In this document: positions 1 to 11,300 of the stretch, in pieces | Numbering within the stretch: position 1 is the first letter of the stretch | Layout: every line of letters starts with the position of its first letter | From: Stomorhina lunata | Taxonomy: Eukaryota; Arthropoda; Insecta; Diptera; Rhiniidae | Reading direction: 5' to 3' | DNA length: 64,000 nt | NCBI GenBank assembly: GCA_933228675.1 | Contig: OW121743.1 | Location: 12,384,871 to 12,448,870, forward strand | Position numbers and translations under genes: made by a program | Notes under the pieces: model-generated | What the model was told of the DNA's origin: nothing | What the model saw: the letters and a program-made list of their open reading frames with translations, nothing else | The model's database searches: none

Positions 1-1064
1 GTTAAAAAAAATTTTCTATAGAAAATTTTTCGTTAAAGAAAATTTTCTATAGAAAATTTTTCGTTAAAAAAAATTTTCTATAGAAAATTTTTCGTTAAAA
101 AAAATTTTGTATAGAAAATTTTTCGTTAAAAAAAATTTTGTATAGAAAATTTTTCGTTAAAAAAAATTTTCTATAGAAAATTTTTCGTTAAAAAAAATTT
201 TCTATAGAAAATTTTTCGTTAAAAAAAATTTTCTATAGAAAATTTTTCGTTAAAAAAAATTTTCTATAGAAAATTTTTCGTTAAAAAAAATTTTCTATAG
301 AAAATTTTTCGTTAAAAAAAATTTCTATAGAAAATTTTTCGTTAAAAAAATTTTTCCCTAGAAATTTTTCGTTAAAAAAATTTTTCTATAGAAAATTTTT
401 CGTTAAAGAAAATTTTCTATAGAAAATTTTTCGTTAAAAAAAATTTTCTATAGAAAATTTTTCGTTAAAAAAATTTCTATAGAAAATTTTTCGTTAAGAA
501 AATTTTTCTATAGAAAATTTTTCGTTAAGAAAATTTTTCTATAGAAAATTTTTCGTTAAAAAAATTTTTCTATAGAAAATTTTTCTATAGAAAATTTTTC
601 GTTAAGAAAATTTTTCTATAGAAAATTTTTTCTATAGAAAATTTTTTCATTAAGAAAATTTTTCGTTAAAAAAATTTTTCTATAGAAAATTTTTCGTTAA
701 AAAAATGTTTCTATAGAAAATTTTTCGTTAAAAAAATTTTTCTATAGAAAATTTTTCGTTAAAAAAATTTTTCTATAGAAAATTTTTGGTTAAAAAAATT
801 TTTCTATAGAAAATTTTTCGTTAAGAAATTTTTTCTATAGAAAATTTTTCGTTAAGAAAATTTTTCTATACAAAATTTTTCGTTAAGAAAAGTTTTCTAT
901 ACAAAATTTTTCGTTAAGAAAAGTTTTCTATACAAAATTTTTCGTTAAGAAAAGTTTTCTATACAAAATTTTTCGTTAAGAAAAGTTTTCTATAGAAAAT
1001 TTTTCGTTAAGAAAATTTTTCTATACAAAATTTTTCGTTAAGAAAATTTGTATATAGAAAAATT
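1..1064. repeat. 31-bp AT-rich satellite array, CTATAG-centred (array A)
   Basis: Tandem units of about 31 bp run from the window edge. Each unit is a GTTA spacer, an A-run, a T-run and the palindrome TTTTCTATAGAAAA, followed by TTTTTC. Variants include CTATAC, GTATAG and CCCTAG cores and a few units lacking GTTA. There is no coding potential. The array continues leftwards beyond the window. The same unit recurs at 2273-3164 and 3432-4172. Confidence 0.95.
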
Positions 1065-2117
1065 TATAATCTTAAAAAATCTAAATTGCACTGTATTTAA
1101 ACTTCTAAGGCTGTAGGGCCTGTTATAAAATGACTTGGGTACTTTAATATCGTTAATGTCAATGGAAGTTAATGTATTTGATAGAATTTGCTTAGAATCA
1201 AATTTCTAAGTCATATTCAAAGACTTTCTTACTAACATTTTTAATGAATTTGTAATATTTTATATTTTTCCTGTGAAAACCTGTATATTAAAGATAAAAA
1301 TCAACCATTATTTACCCTAACTTCGACTATAATCAAAACAAAAAGAAATTTCTATAAAAATTCTAATACCACTCAACATTAAAAGTAGAGTGTTTTTAAT
1401 ATTTAACCATTTCATTTTCCATTTTCTTTTCATTTTCCCTTTGCCTTCGTACACACTTTTCATATCCTGTTGAAAGCCTTTGAATTACAAGATAATAATT
1501 TTGTTGTCGCTCTCTTGAATTACATACAAACGTTACAGATTTTCATCATTAGTTTCTCTATTGTATAATTTTTTGACTCTCATACTCTCTTTAATTGTTT
1601 AATACTCTCCCTCTCTCACACTCTCACTCGTTTGTGCTCATTATTCCATGAAGGTATTGTTTATTTACATAATATTCCATGGAACACGTTTAACATCTAC
1701 CCCCAAAAAATCTTTCATTTGGGCCGTTTTGAAAAAGTTCATAGAACAAGTTGTAAAAAAAAAATTGTATAGTACTCGTACAACAACATTAACAATAACA
1801 ACAACAAGAAAATATTGACGTTACAAAAAAAAAAGTATAGAATACCGGCCGGCGCCATTTATGTTTAAACAATGTTGCCGTTTGAAATAAAGTATAACCG
1901 AATATAGAAGGAAGTTGACTACACTAAGAAAAATTAAAGGGGCAATTTTATATTCGTCTTTTATAAGGAGAATACTTTATTGGAAAAACGATAGTAAAAA
2001 GTTGAAAGCTGGTGAATTTGAGACACCCTAATTCATAAACGTAGAATAAAATTATCAAAGGTTTAGTGAAAAATTTTTGAATTATATTATATTTATTGTT
2101 ATTGCACTTCTTGTCTA
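1065..2117. other. Intergenic, no gene seen
   Basis: AT-rich sequence with poly-A and poly-T runs, a pyrimidine-rich CTCTC stretch near 1600-1630 and ACAACAA runs near 1780-1810. No frame resembles a known protein. The 62-codon minus frame at 1948-2136 has low complexity and no recognisable domain. Confidence 0.6.
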
Positions 2118-2272
2118 TTTTTATACCCACCATCAAAAAGAATGCGGGTTATATTGAGATTGTCATTCTGTTTGTAATTTTCAAAATTGAAGTATATTCT
2201 GAATCCTTATGAAATTCTAAGACGATTGAGCTATGCCGACTGTCTGTCTGTTGCGTCGGCACGATAAAACCT
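2118..2272 (+). repeat. TATACCC-type dispersed repeat, 5' fragment
   Basis: Begins TTTTTATACCCACC and continues through a GACGATTGAGC and CTGTCTGTCTG segment. This is the layout (TATACCC start, then a GTC-rich GTCTGTC tract) also seen at 20248 and 28088 in this window. It is interrupted by array B, so only the left end remains. Classification is unknown; it looks non-coding and mobile. Confidence 0.5.
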
Positions 2273-3164
2273 TAAAAAAAAATTTTTCTAGAGAAAATAT
2301 TTCGTTAAAAAAATTTTTCTATAGAAAATTTTTCGTTAAAAAAATTTTTCTATAGAAAATTTTTCGTTAAAAATTTTTCTATAGAAAATTTTTCGTTAAA
2401 AAAATTTTTCTATAGAAAATTTTTCGTTAAGAAAATTTTTCTATAGAAAATTTTTCGTTAAGAAAATTTTTCTATAGAAAATTTTTCGTTAAGAAAATTT
2501 TTCTATAAAAAATTTTTCGTTAAAAAATTTTTCCTATAGAAAATTTTTCGTTCAAAAATTTTTTCTATAGAAAATTTTTCGTTAAAAAATTTTTCCAATA
2601 GAAAAGTTTTAGTTTAAAAATTTTTTCTATAGAAAATTTTTCGTAAAAAAAATTTTTCTATACAAAATTTTTCGTTAAAAAAATTTTTCGTTAAAAAAAA
2701 TTTTCGTTAAAAAAATTTTTCTATAGAAAAGTTTTCATTAAAAAATTTTTCTGTAGAAAATTTTTCGTTAAAAAAAATTTTCTATAGAAAATTTTTCGTT
2801 AAAAAAATTTTTCTATAGAAAATTTTTCGTTAAAAAAATTTGTCTATAGAAAATTTTTCGTTAAAAAAATTTTTCTATAGAAAATTTTTTGTTAAAAAAA
2901 TTTTTCTATAGAAAATTTTTCGTTAAAAAAATTTTTCCCTAGAAATTTTTCGTTAGAAAAATTTTTCTATAGAAAATTTTTCGTTAGAAAAATTTTTCAT
3001 AGAAAATTTTTCGTTAAAAAAATTTTCTATAGAAAATTTTTCGTTAAAAAATTTTTCTATAGAAAATTTTTCGTTAAAAAATTTTTCTATAAAAAATTTT
3101 TCGTTAAAAAAATTTTTTTATAGAAAATTTTTCTATAGGAAATTTTTCGTTAAAAAAATTTTTG
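2273..3164. repeat. 31-bp CTATAG satellite (array B)
   Basis: Same 31-bp unit as at 1-1064. It carries recognisable variant units (a TTTGTCTATAG unit near 2841 and a CCCTAGAAATTTTTCG unit near 2937) that reappear in the same order in array C. This indicates a segmental duplication with a period of about 690 bp. Confidence 0.93.
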
Positions 3165-3431
3165 GTTATGGTAGGAGTACCGAGCCGGAGCGAGACAACT
3201 TAGTTTTTGTCCAAAGAAAAACGAAAATACTGAATTTTGTAGAGCTTTTTGATTTCCTGATATCTCCTAAACTATATACGATATTAAGTTATTTTATGTT
3301 GCAGACTAAAGCTAAGGTTCTGTATCTTAATTAAATCGACATCAAGATTAAAGTTGTAAAACTATATTCAATGCATCGATATCGAGTGTGGCGTTTTGAC
3401 TCCTGCTTTCATAAAATTTTTCTCCCGGTGC
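3165..3431. repeat. 0.27-kb spacer, copy 1 of 2
   Basis: Non-satellite block starting GGTTATGGTAGGAGTACC and ending TTTCTCCCGGTGCA. It is nearly identical to 4176-4444; one visible difference is aaaatactg versus aaaacactg. It is wedged between satellite arrays B and C. The short open frame across it shows no domain. I treat it as a spacer amplified along with the satellite. Confidence 0.85.
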
Positions 3432-4172
3432 AAAAATTTTCTATAGAAAATTTTTCGTTAAAAAAATTTTTCTATAGAAAATTTTTCGTTAAAAAAATTT
3501 TTCTATAGAAAATTTTTCGTTAAAAAAATTTGTCTATAGAAAATTTTTCGTTAAAAAAATTTTTCTATAGAAAATTTTTTGTTAAAAAAATTTTTCTATA
3601 GAAAATTTTTCGTTAAAAAAATTTTTCCCTAGAAATTTTTCGTTAGAAAAATTTTTCTATAGAAAATTTTCCGTTAAAAAATTTTTTTTATAAAAATTTT
3701 TTCGTTAAAAAAATTTTTCTATAGAAAATTTTTCGTTAAAAAAATTTTTCTATAGAAAATTTTTCGTTAAAAAAATTTTTCTATAGAAAATTTTTCGTAA
3801 AAAAAATTTTCTATAGAAAATTTTTCGTTAAAAAATTTTTCTATAGAAAATTTTTCGTTAAAAAATTTTTCTATAGAAAATTTTTCGTTAAAAAAATTTT
3901 TTTATAGAAAATTTTTCTATAGGAAATTTTTCGTTAAAAAATTTTTTCTATAGAAAATTTTTCGTTAAAAAAATTTTTCTATAGAAAATTTTTCGTTAAA
4001 AACATTTTTCTATAGAAAATTTTTGGTTAAAAAAATTTTCTATAGAAAATTTTTTATTAAAAAAATTTTTCGATAGAAAATTTTCCGTTAAAAAATTTTT
4101 CAATAGGCACATTTTTTTAACAAAAAATTGTCTATAGAAAATTTTTCGTTAAAAATTTTTTCTATTCTTTCA
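3432..4172. repeat. 31-bp CTATAG satellite (array C)
   Basis: Continues the 31-bp family. Its first half repeats the order of variant units found in array B. Units become more diverged near 4080-4170, before the second spacer copy. Confidence 0.92.
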
Positions 4173-4175
4173 CGT

Positions 4176-4444
4176 GGTTATGGTAGGAGTACCGAGCCGG
4201 AGCGAGACAACTTAGTTTTTGTCCAAAGAAAAACGAAAACACTGAATTTTGTAGAGCTTTTTGATTTCCTGATATCTCCTAAACTATATACGATATTAAG
4301 TTATTTTATGTTGCAGACTAAAGCTAAGGTTCTGTATCTTAATTAAATCGACATCAAGATTAAAGTTGTAAAACTATATTCAATGCATCAATATCGAGTG
4401 TGGCGTTTTGACTCCTGCTTTCATAAAATTTTTCTCCCGGTGCA
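4176..4444. repeat. 0.27-kb spacer, copy 2 of 2
   Basis: Second copy of the block at 3165-3431, running to the same end TTTCTCCCGGTGCA. After it the satellite stops and unique sequence begins. The pair shows that spacer plus array were duplicated as one unit. Confidence 0.85.
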
Positions 4445-5110
4445 TCTTAATGCCTAGTCCTCTTTCGAACTTAAGTACAAAAACATTTCCTTTATTGTTG
4501 ATTGTATAAAGATAGATACTTTTCGTATCTTTCCTTTTGGAAATTACATTTTCACGTAGCGCTGAACACATTAAAATAAAAATCAATAAAACTTGGCAGC
4601 AAATTAAAGTTGGCTTAGTCAAAAGACATTGTCCTTGTTAAAGGATTTCTTTTTTTTTTTTGATATTGATGTTTCATTGACAAAAATTGAATGTCAATGG
4701 ACTTTTGTGTAAATGTCAAAGTCGATTTATGTTCTTTAGATTCATTTCTTGAAATCTTCTAGTAATGGGGATAATTAATGAAGACTTCCCTTTTAATGTG
4801 AATTTTTATATAAAATAATTGACTCTAGTTCCATTTTGAACTCTTATTATTTTCAAAAGAAACCCATTGAGACAGCTCTGTATGTCTTTCAATGGAACTC
4901 CTAGAAGAAGCAAAATCTAGGGCCATTCATTATCGATCAAAAACTCAAACTTTTAAGCAAATATTTTGTAACATACTTTAGGGATTTTCAAAATAATTTA
5001 TTTTGCAAAAAATTTAATAAAGTTTGATATCTTAATAAATCCATTTGTTTGTCAAAACATTTAGTTTAAATGAAATTCTTTTACTATCAGGGGACTGTTA
5101 CAATGTCATA
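4445..5110. other. Intergenic; one diverged GATATCGATCGAAA-family repeat
   Basis: No gene is supported. A minus frame at 4380-4622 begins with a hydrophobic stretch but spans the duplicated spacer and matches nothing I recognise. From about 4919 to 5010 there is a diverged copy of the dispersed repeat seen at 25575-25665 (shared ACTCA-ACTTTTAAGC, ACATACTTTAGGGAT). Confidence 0.5.
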
Positions 5111-8052
5111 GTCATAGTCTAGTCATAGTTTAGTCATAGTCTAGTCATAGTCTAGTCATAGTCTAGTCATAGTCTAGTCATAGTCTAGTCATAGTCTAGT
5201 CATAGTCTAGTCATAGTCTAGTCATAGTCTAGTCATAGTCTAGTCATAGTCTAGTCATAGTCTAGTCATAGTCTAGTCATAGTCTAGTCATAGTCTAGTC
5301 ATAGTCTAGTCATAGTCTAGTCATAGTCTAGTCATAGTCTAGTCATAGTCTAGTCATAGTCTAGTCATAGTCTAGTCATAGTCTAGTCATAGTCTAGTCA
5401 TAGTCTAGTCATAGTCTAGTCATAGTCTAGTCATAGTCTAGTCATAGTCTAGTCATAGTCTAGTCATAGTCTAGTCATAGTCTAGTCATAGTCTAGTCAT
5501 AGTCTAGTCATAGTCTAGTCATAGTCTAGTCATAGTCTAGTCATAGTCTAGTCATAGTCTAGTCATAGTCTAGTCATAGTCTAGTCATAGTCTAGTCATA
5601 GTCTAGTCATAGTCTAGTCATAGTCTAGTCATAGTCTAGTCATAGTCTAGTCATAGTCTAGTCATAGTCTAGTCATAGTCTAGTCATAGTCTAGTCATAG
5701 TCTAGTCATAGTCTAGTCATAGTCTAGTCATAGTCTAGTCATAGTCTAGTCATAGTCTAGTCATAGTCTAGTCATAGTCTAGTCATAGTCTAGTCATAGT
5801 CTAGTCATAGTCTAGTCATAGTCTAGTCATAGTCTAGTCATAGTCTAGTCATAGTCTAGTCATAGTCTAGTCATAGTCTAGTCATAGTCTAGTCATAGTC
5901 TAGTCATAGTCTAGTCATAGTCTAGTCATAGTCTAGTCATAGTCTAGTCATAGTCTAGTCATAGTCTAGTCATAGTCTAGTCATAGTCTAGTCATAGTCT
6001 AGTCATAGTCTAGTCATAGTCTAGTCATAGTCTAGTCATAGTCTAGTCATAGTCTAGTCATAGTCTAGTCATAGTCTAGTCATAGTCTAGTCATAGTCTA
6101 GTCATAGTCTAGTCATAGTCTAGTCATAGTCTAGTCATAGTCTAGTCATAGTCTAGTCATAGTCTAGTCATAGTCTAGTCATAGTCTAGTCATAGTCTAG
6201 TCATAGTCTAGTCATAGTCTAGTCATAGTCTAGTCATAGTCTAGTCATAGTCTAGTCATAGTCTAGTCATAGTCTAGTCATAGTCTAGTCATAGTCTAGT
6301 CATAGTCTAGTCATAGTCTAGTCATAGTCTAGTCATAGTCTAGTCATAGTCTAGTCATAGTCTAGTCATAGTCTAGTCATAGTCTAGTCATAGTCTAGTC
6401 ATAGTCTAGTCATAGTCTAGTCATAGTCTAGTCATAGTCTAGTCATAGTCTAGTCATAGTCTAGTCATAGTCTAGTCATAGTCTAGTCATAGTCTAGTCA
6501 TAGTCTAGTCATAGTCTAGTCATAGTCTAGTCATAGTCTAGTCATAGTCTAGTCATAGTCTAGTCATAGTCTAGTCATAGTCTAGTCATAGTCTAGTCAT
6601 AGTCTAGTCATAGTCTAGTCATAGTCTAGTCATAGTCTAGTCATAGTCTAGTCATAGTCTAGTCATAGTCTAGTCATAGTCTAGTCATAGTCTAGTCATA
6701 GTCTAGTCATAGTCTAGTCATAGTCTAGTCATAGTCTAGTCATAGTCTAGTCATAGTCTAGTCATAGTCTAGTCATAGTCTAGTCATAGTCTAGTCATAG
6801 TCTAGTCATAGTCTAGTCATAGTCTAGTCATAGTCTAGTCATAGTCTAGTCATAGTCTAGTCATAGTCTAGTCATAGTCTAGTCATAGTCTAGTCATAGT
6901 CTAGTCATAGTCTAGTCATAGTCTAGTCATAGTCTAGTCATAGTCTAGTCATAGTCTAGTCATAGTCTAGTCATAGTCTAGTCATAGTCTAGTCATAGTC
7001 TAGTCATAGTCTAGTCATAGTCTAGTCATAGTCTAGTCATAGTCTAGTCATAGTCTAGTCATAGTCTAGTCATAGTCTAGTCATAGTCTAGTCATAGTCT
7101 AGTCATAGTCTAGTCATAGTCTAGTCATAGTCTAGTCATAGTCTAGTCATAGTCTAGTCATAGTCTAGTCATAGTCTAGTCATAGTCTAGTCATAGTCTA
7201 GTCATAGTCTAGTCATAGTCTAGTCATAGTCTAGTCATAGTCTAGTCATAGTCTAGTCATAGTCTAGTCATAGTCTAGTCATAGTCTAGTCATAGTCTAG
7301 TCATAGTCTAGTCATAGTCTAGTCATAGTCTAGTCATAGTCTAGTCATAGTCTAGTCATAGTCTAGTCATAGTCTAGTCATAGTCTAGTCATAGTCTAGT
7401 CATAGTCTAGTCATAGTCTAGTCATAGTCTAGTCATAGTCTAGTCATAGTCTAGTCATAGTCTAGTCATAGTCTAGTCATAGTCTAGTCATAGTCTAGTC
7501 ATAGTCTAGTCATAGTCTAGTCATAGTCTAGTCATAGTCTAGTCATAGTCTAGTCATAGTCTAGTCATAGTCTAGTCATAGTCTAGTCATAGTCTAGTCA
7601 TAGTCTAGTCATAGTCTAGTCATAGTCTAGTCATAGTCTAGTCATAGTCTAGTCATAGTCTAGTCATAGTCTAGTCATAGTCTAGTCATAGTCTAGTCAT
7701 AGTCTAGTCATAGTCTAGTCATAGTCTAGTCATAGTCTAGTCATAGTCTAGTCATAGTCTAGTCATAGTCTAGTCATAGTCTAGTCATAGTCTAGTCATA
7801 GTCTAGTCATAGTCTAGTCATAGTCTAGTCATAGTCTAGTCATAGTCTAGTCATAGTCTAGTCATAGTCTAGTCATAGTCTAGTCATAGTCTAGTCATAG
7901 TCTAGTCATAGTCTAGTCATAGTCTAGTCATAGTCTAGTCATAGTCTAGTCATAGTCTAGTCATAGTCTAGTCATAGTCTAGTCATAGTCTAGTCATAGT
8001 CTAGTCATAGTCTAGTCATAGTCTAGTCATAGTCTAGCCATAGTCATAGTCC
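5111..8052. repeat. 11-bp satellite (TAGTCATAGTC)n, about 265 copies
   Basis: Unit CATAGTCTAGT repeated head to tail for about 2.9 kb. The only variants I could see are at the two ends: a TTTAG unit near 5120 and TAGCCATAGTCATAG near 8032-8048. The interior looks completely uniform. Every frame is punctuated by TAG, so it is non-coding. The array lies 350 bp downstream of the receptor gene's stop codon. Confidence 0.98.
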
Positions 8053-8399
8053 ATTCATTTTAACTTCTCTTGTTTAAATCATCAAACAATTCGTAAGCTC
8101 TTATGGAAATATTTGAATGAACTAAATGAGAATTGTATATCATTTTTCGGATATATACTAATTTCACATTTAAATTTTGTTTGACAGTTCTTTAATATTG
8201 ACGAAATGTTAAGAGATAATAAATGTCATATATATTTTATAGATTATCCTAAGGGTATGCTAAACAAATGTTCGATTGATATCGAATGCATATGGCTCCT
8301 AGAACGTGGACTTATCCAACCCAGTTTTTTTATTTAAATTAAAAATTTGATTAATTATTGTGTCGATTTTAAAGAGTTTATTTTTATTAATTATAATTT
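8053..8399. other. 3' flank of the receptor gene with an inverted dispersed repeat
   Basis: AT-rich sequence. A minus-oriented copy of the GATATCGATCGAAA repeat family lies at about 8240-8305 (CTAAGGGTATGC...GATATCGAATGC). An AATAAA on the minus strand at about 8380-8390 is a plausible polyadenylation signal for the receptor gene. No other gene is visible. Confidence 0.5.
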
Positions 8400-11300
8400 T
8401 TACAATCTAATATTCGCCTTTTCCGTTTCCTTTTGTAATTTGAATTGTATCAAAATTGCTACATAGGTAGAAATGGATAAAATCATCTGGAATCAAAACA
8501 GAAATTAATTAATTATATTTTTCAATATTTTCGAATCTTTCTTATCTAATTACCAAACCAAAATATTTCAAATTAATATTAAAAAATCCCGAACATGTAA
8601 ATAACATCTCCTGATGCATCAACTGCAAAGAATATTCCCGTACTCTTAAATTTAGGGATATATCGTCGAAGGTTTTAATATTATGTAAAATCGACCCGAA
8701 TTGGTTGTACTGAAAATATAAAAAATAGGTTTTAGTGAGTCTTAACATAAACAGGGGCCAAATCGAAGCATTCGATATCGATCGAAATGTAAGATATTTC
8801 AGAAACATTTGTATAGCATACTTTTAGGATGATCTAAATAATACAAAACTTATATTTTTTAACATCAGTAGAAGAAAAGTTAGCCTTTTAGAGCTACCTT
8901 AAGTAGCATCATATCTGTAGCATAGTGGGTCCTACAGTGGAGTAGTAGTTGCCCATCTTGGTTATGTAAAACCTTTAAGTGCGCATAACTTTCGCTGATT
9001 TTGTCCGATCCATTCATGTCATTTTCGAAAACTTCTTAGAAAATTTATAAAAAAAAAATTAGTACGATCCAAAAGGTTTTTACATTTTCGAAAACTTCTT
9101 AGAATAATTAAGAAAAACCATGCTTACAGCACTACATTATCTCTTATAGTTTAAGAGATATTTGACTACAAATATTTTTTTGCATTTTTTGGCATGACTT
9201 ATGATCTTTTATGGCCTATAAATAATTTGTGGTAAGACGGAAAATTTTTTGAAAAACACTGTGAAATTCCTGATAAATTTCTAAATGAATTAGAAGAAAA
9301 AATTTAAATTATTTGAAGTTTATAACACAGAAAAATTCTTCAAAGTTTGTGTACCCAAAAAAAGTTTGAAGAACATGAAACTTTATTTTTTCTATATTTT
9401 TGAAAATTTTTTTTCAAAAGACTAACTTTTTTTACATTTTCTTAAAGATAAGGCTTCAGGGATGCGAGTAAATTATATTTTGAATAATTTTGGACATGTA
9501 CCCTACAAACAGCGGTGGTCGAAAATCAGATATTTTTGGACAAAACTAAAGATTTAAGTGTCTTTAAAAAAATTTGATTATGGATTTCAAAACTTTTTTA
9601 ATGAATTTATAGTCTAATGTTGGTAATTTCTGTGCAGAAAACTGATAGAGCCCGGCCATATATAGGGTTACACAGGTCGTTTTTGTAAAAAAAAACTAAA
9701 ATTTTCAAAATGCGCACTTTTCTGTATTTAAAAATATTAAGTAAAATTTCAGAACTCTTTCTAAAATTTATATTTCTGAATTTTTAATACATTGGGGGAT
9801 ATTGTATCCAAATATGGTCCTAATACCTTGTTTAGTTTTAGAGATTTTTGCAAAAAATTACAAAGTCATATTCAAAAATTATAAAAATTTATTGTTGTTG
9901 CATTTTTTGACAAAAATCTTAAACCACTTTCGTAATTGTGAAAAATTCGTAAGCTCATTTAAAAGAATATAAAATTCACTTTCTATTGGTGTATAACATG
10001 TCTACCTTGGCTTAGTTTTAGAGATTTTTGCAAAAAATTAGAAAGTCATATTCAAAAATTATAAAAATTTATTGTTGTTGCACTTTTTTCACAAAAGTCT
10101 TAAACCAATTTCGTAATTGTCAAAAAATTTTAATCACTCTTAAAAGTATATAAAATTCCCTTTCTATTGATATATAACATATCTACCTTATCTTACCTTA
10201 AGATATTTTTGCGAAAAAATTACAACGTAATGTTAAAAAGTTACATAAATTTATTGCAAAAAGTGTCCATTTCTGTATTCAAAAATGTTCAGTATTTATA
10301 TTTCTGAATTTCAAAGATATTAGTCTATACTGTGTCCAAAAATAGTCATAATACCTTGTTTAGTTTTCGAGATTTTTGCAAATAATTACAAGGTGATATT
10401 TAAAAATAATAAAAATTTTTGGTTGTTTCAGTTTTTTGAAAAAAGTCTTAAAACAATTTTGTAATTGTGAAAAATTTTTAACCTCACTTGAAAGTATATA
10501 AAATTGCCTTTCCATTGATGTACAAAATGTCTACCTTATCTTGGTTTTAGAGATTTTTGCGAACAAATTACAACGTAATATTAAAAAATTATATAAATTT
10601 ATTGCAAAACTTGTACTTTTCTGTATTGAAAAATTTTCATTAAAATTTAAGAACTCGTTCTGAAATTAATATTTCTGAATTTCTAAGACATTGGTCTATA
10701 CTGTGTCCAAAAATGGTCATGATACCTTGTTTAGTTTTAGAGATTATTGCAAAAAATTACAAAGTGATATTTAAAAATTTTAAAAGTTATATTTGTTGCA
10801 CTTTTTTGACAAAAGTCTTAAATCAATTTCGTAATTGTGAAAAATTTTTAACTTTACTTAAAAGTATATAAAATTGCCTTTTCATTGATGTATAAAATGT
10901 CTACCTTATCTTAGTTTTAGAGATTTTTGCAAAAAATTAGAAAGTCATATTCTAAAATTAAAAAAATTTATTGTTGTTGCACTTTTTTCACAAAAGTCTT
11001 AAACCAATTTCGTAATTGTGAGATTTTTTTTAACTCCTTTTAAGAGTATATAAAATTTCCTTTCCATTGATGTATAACAAGTCTACATTATCTTAGTTTT
11101 AGAGATTTTTGCAAACAAATTATAACGTAATGTTAAAAAATTACATAAATTTATGGTGTACTTTTCTTTATTTAAAAATGTTAATTATAATTTCGGAACC
11201 CGTTCTGAAATTTATATTTCTGAATTTCTAAGATATTAATCTAAGCTGTGTCCAAAAATAGTCATAATACCTTGTTTAGTTTTAGAGATTTTTGCAAAAT

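Noticed and set aside
1..8052. CRISPR-like regular arrays
   Set aside because: Repeats are contiguous without unique spacers, and this is eukaryotic DNA; they are satellites.
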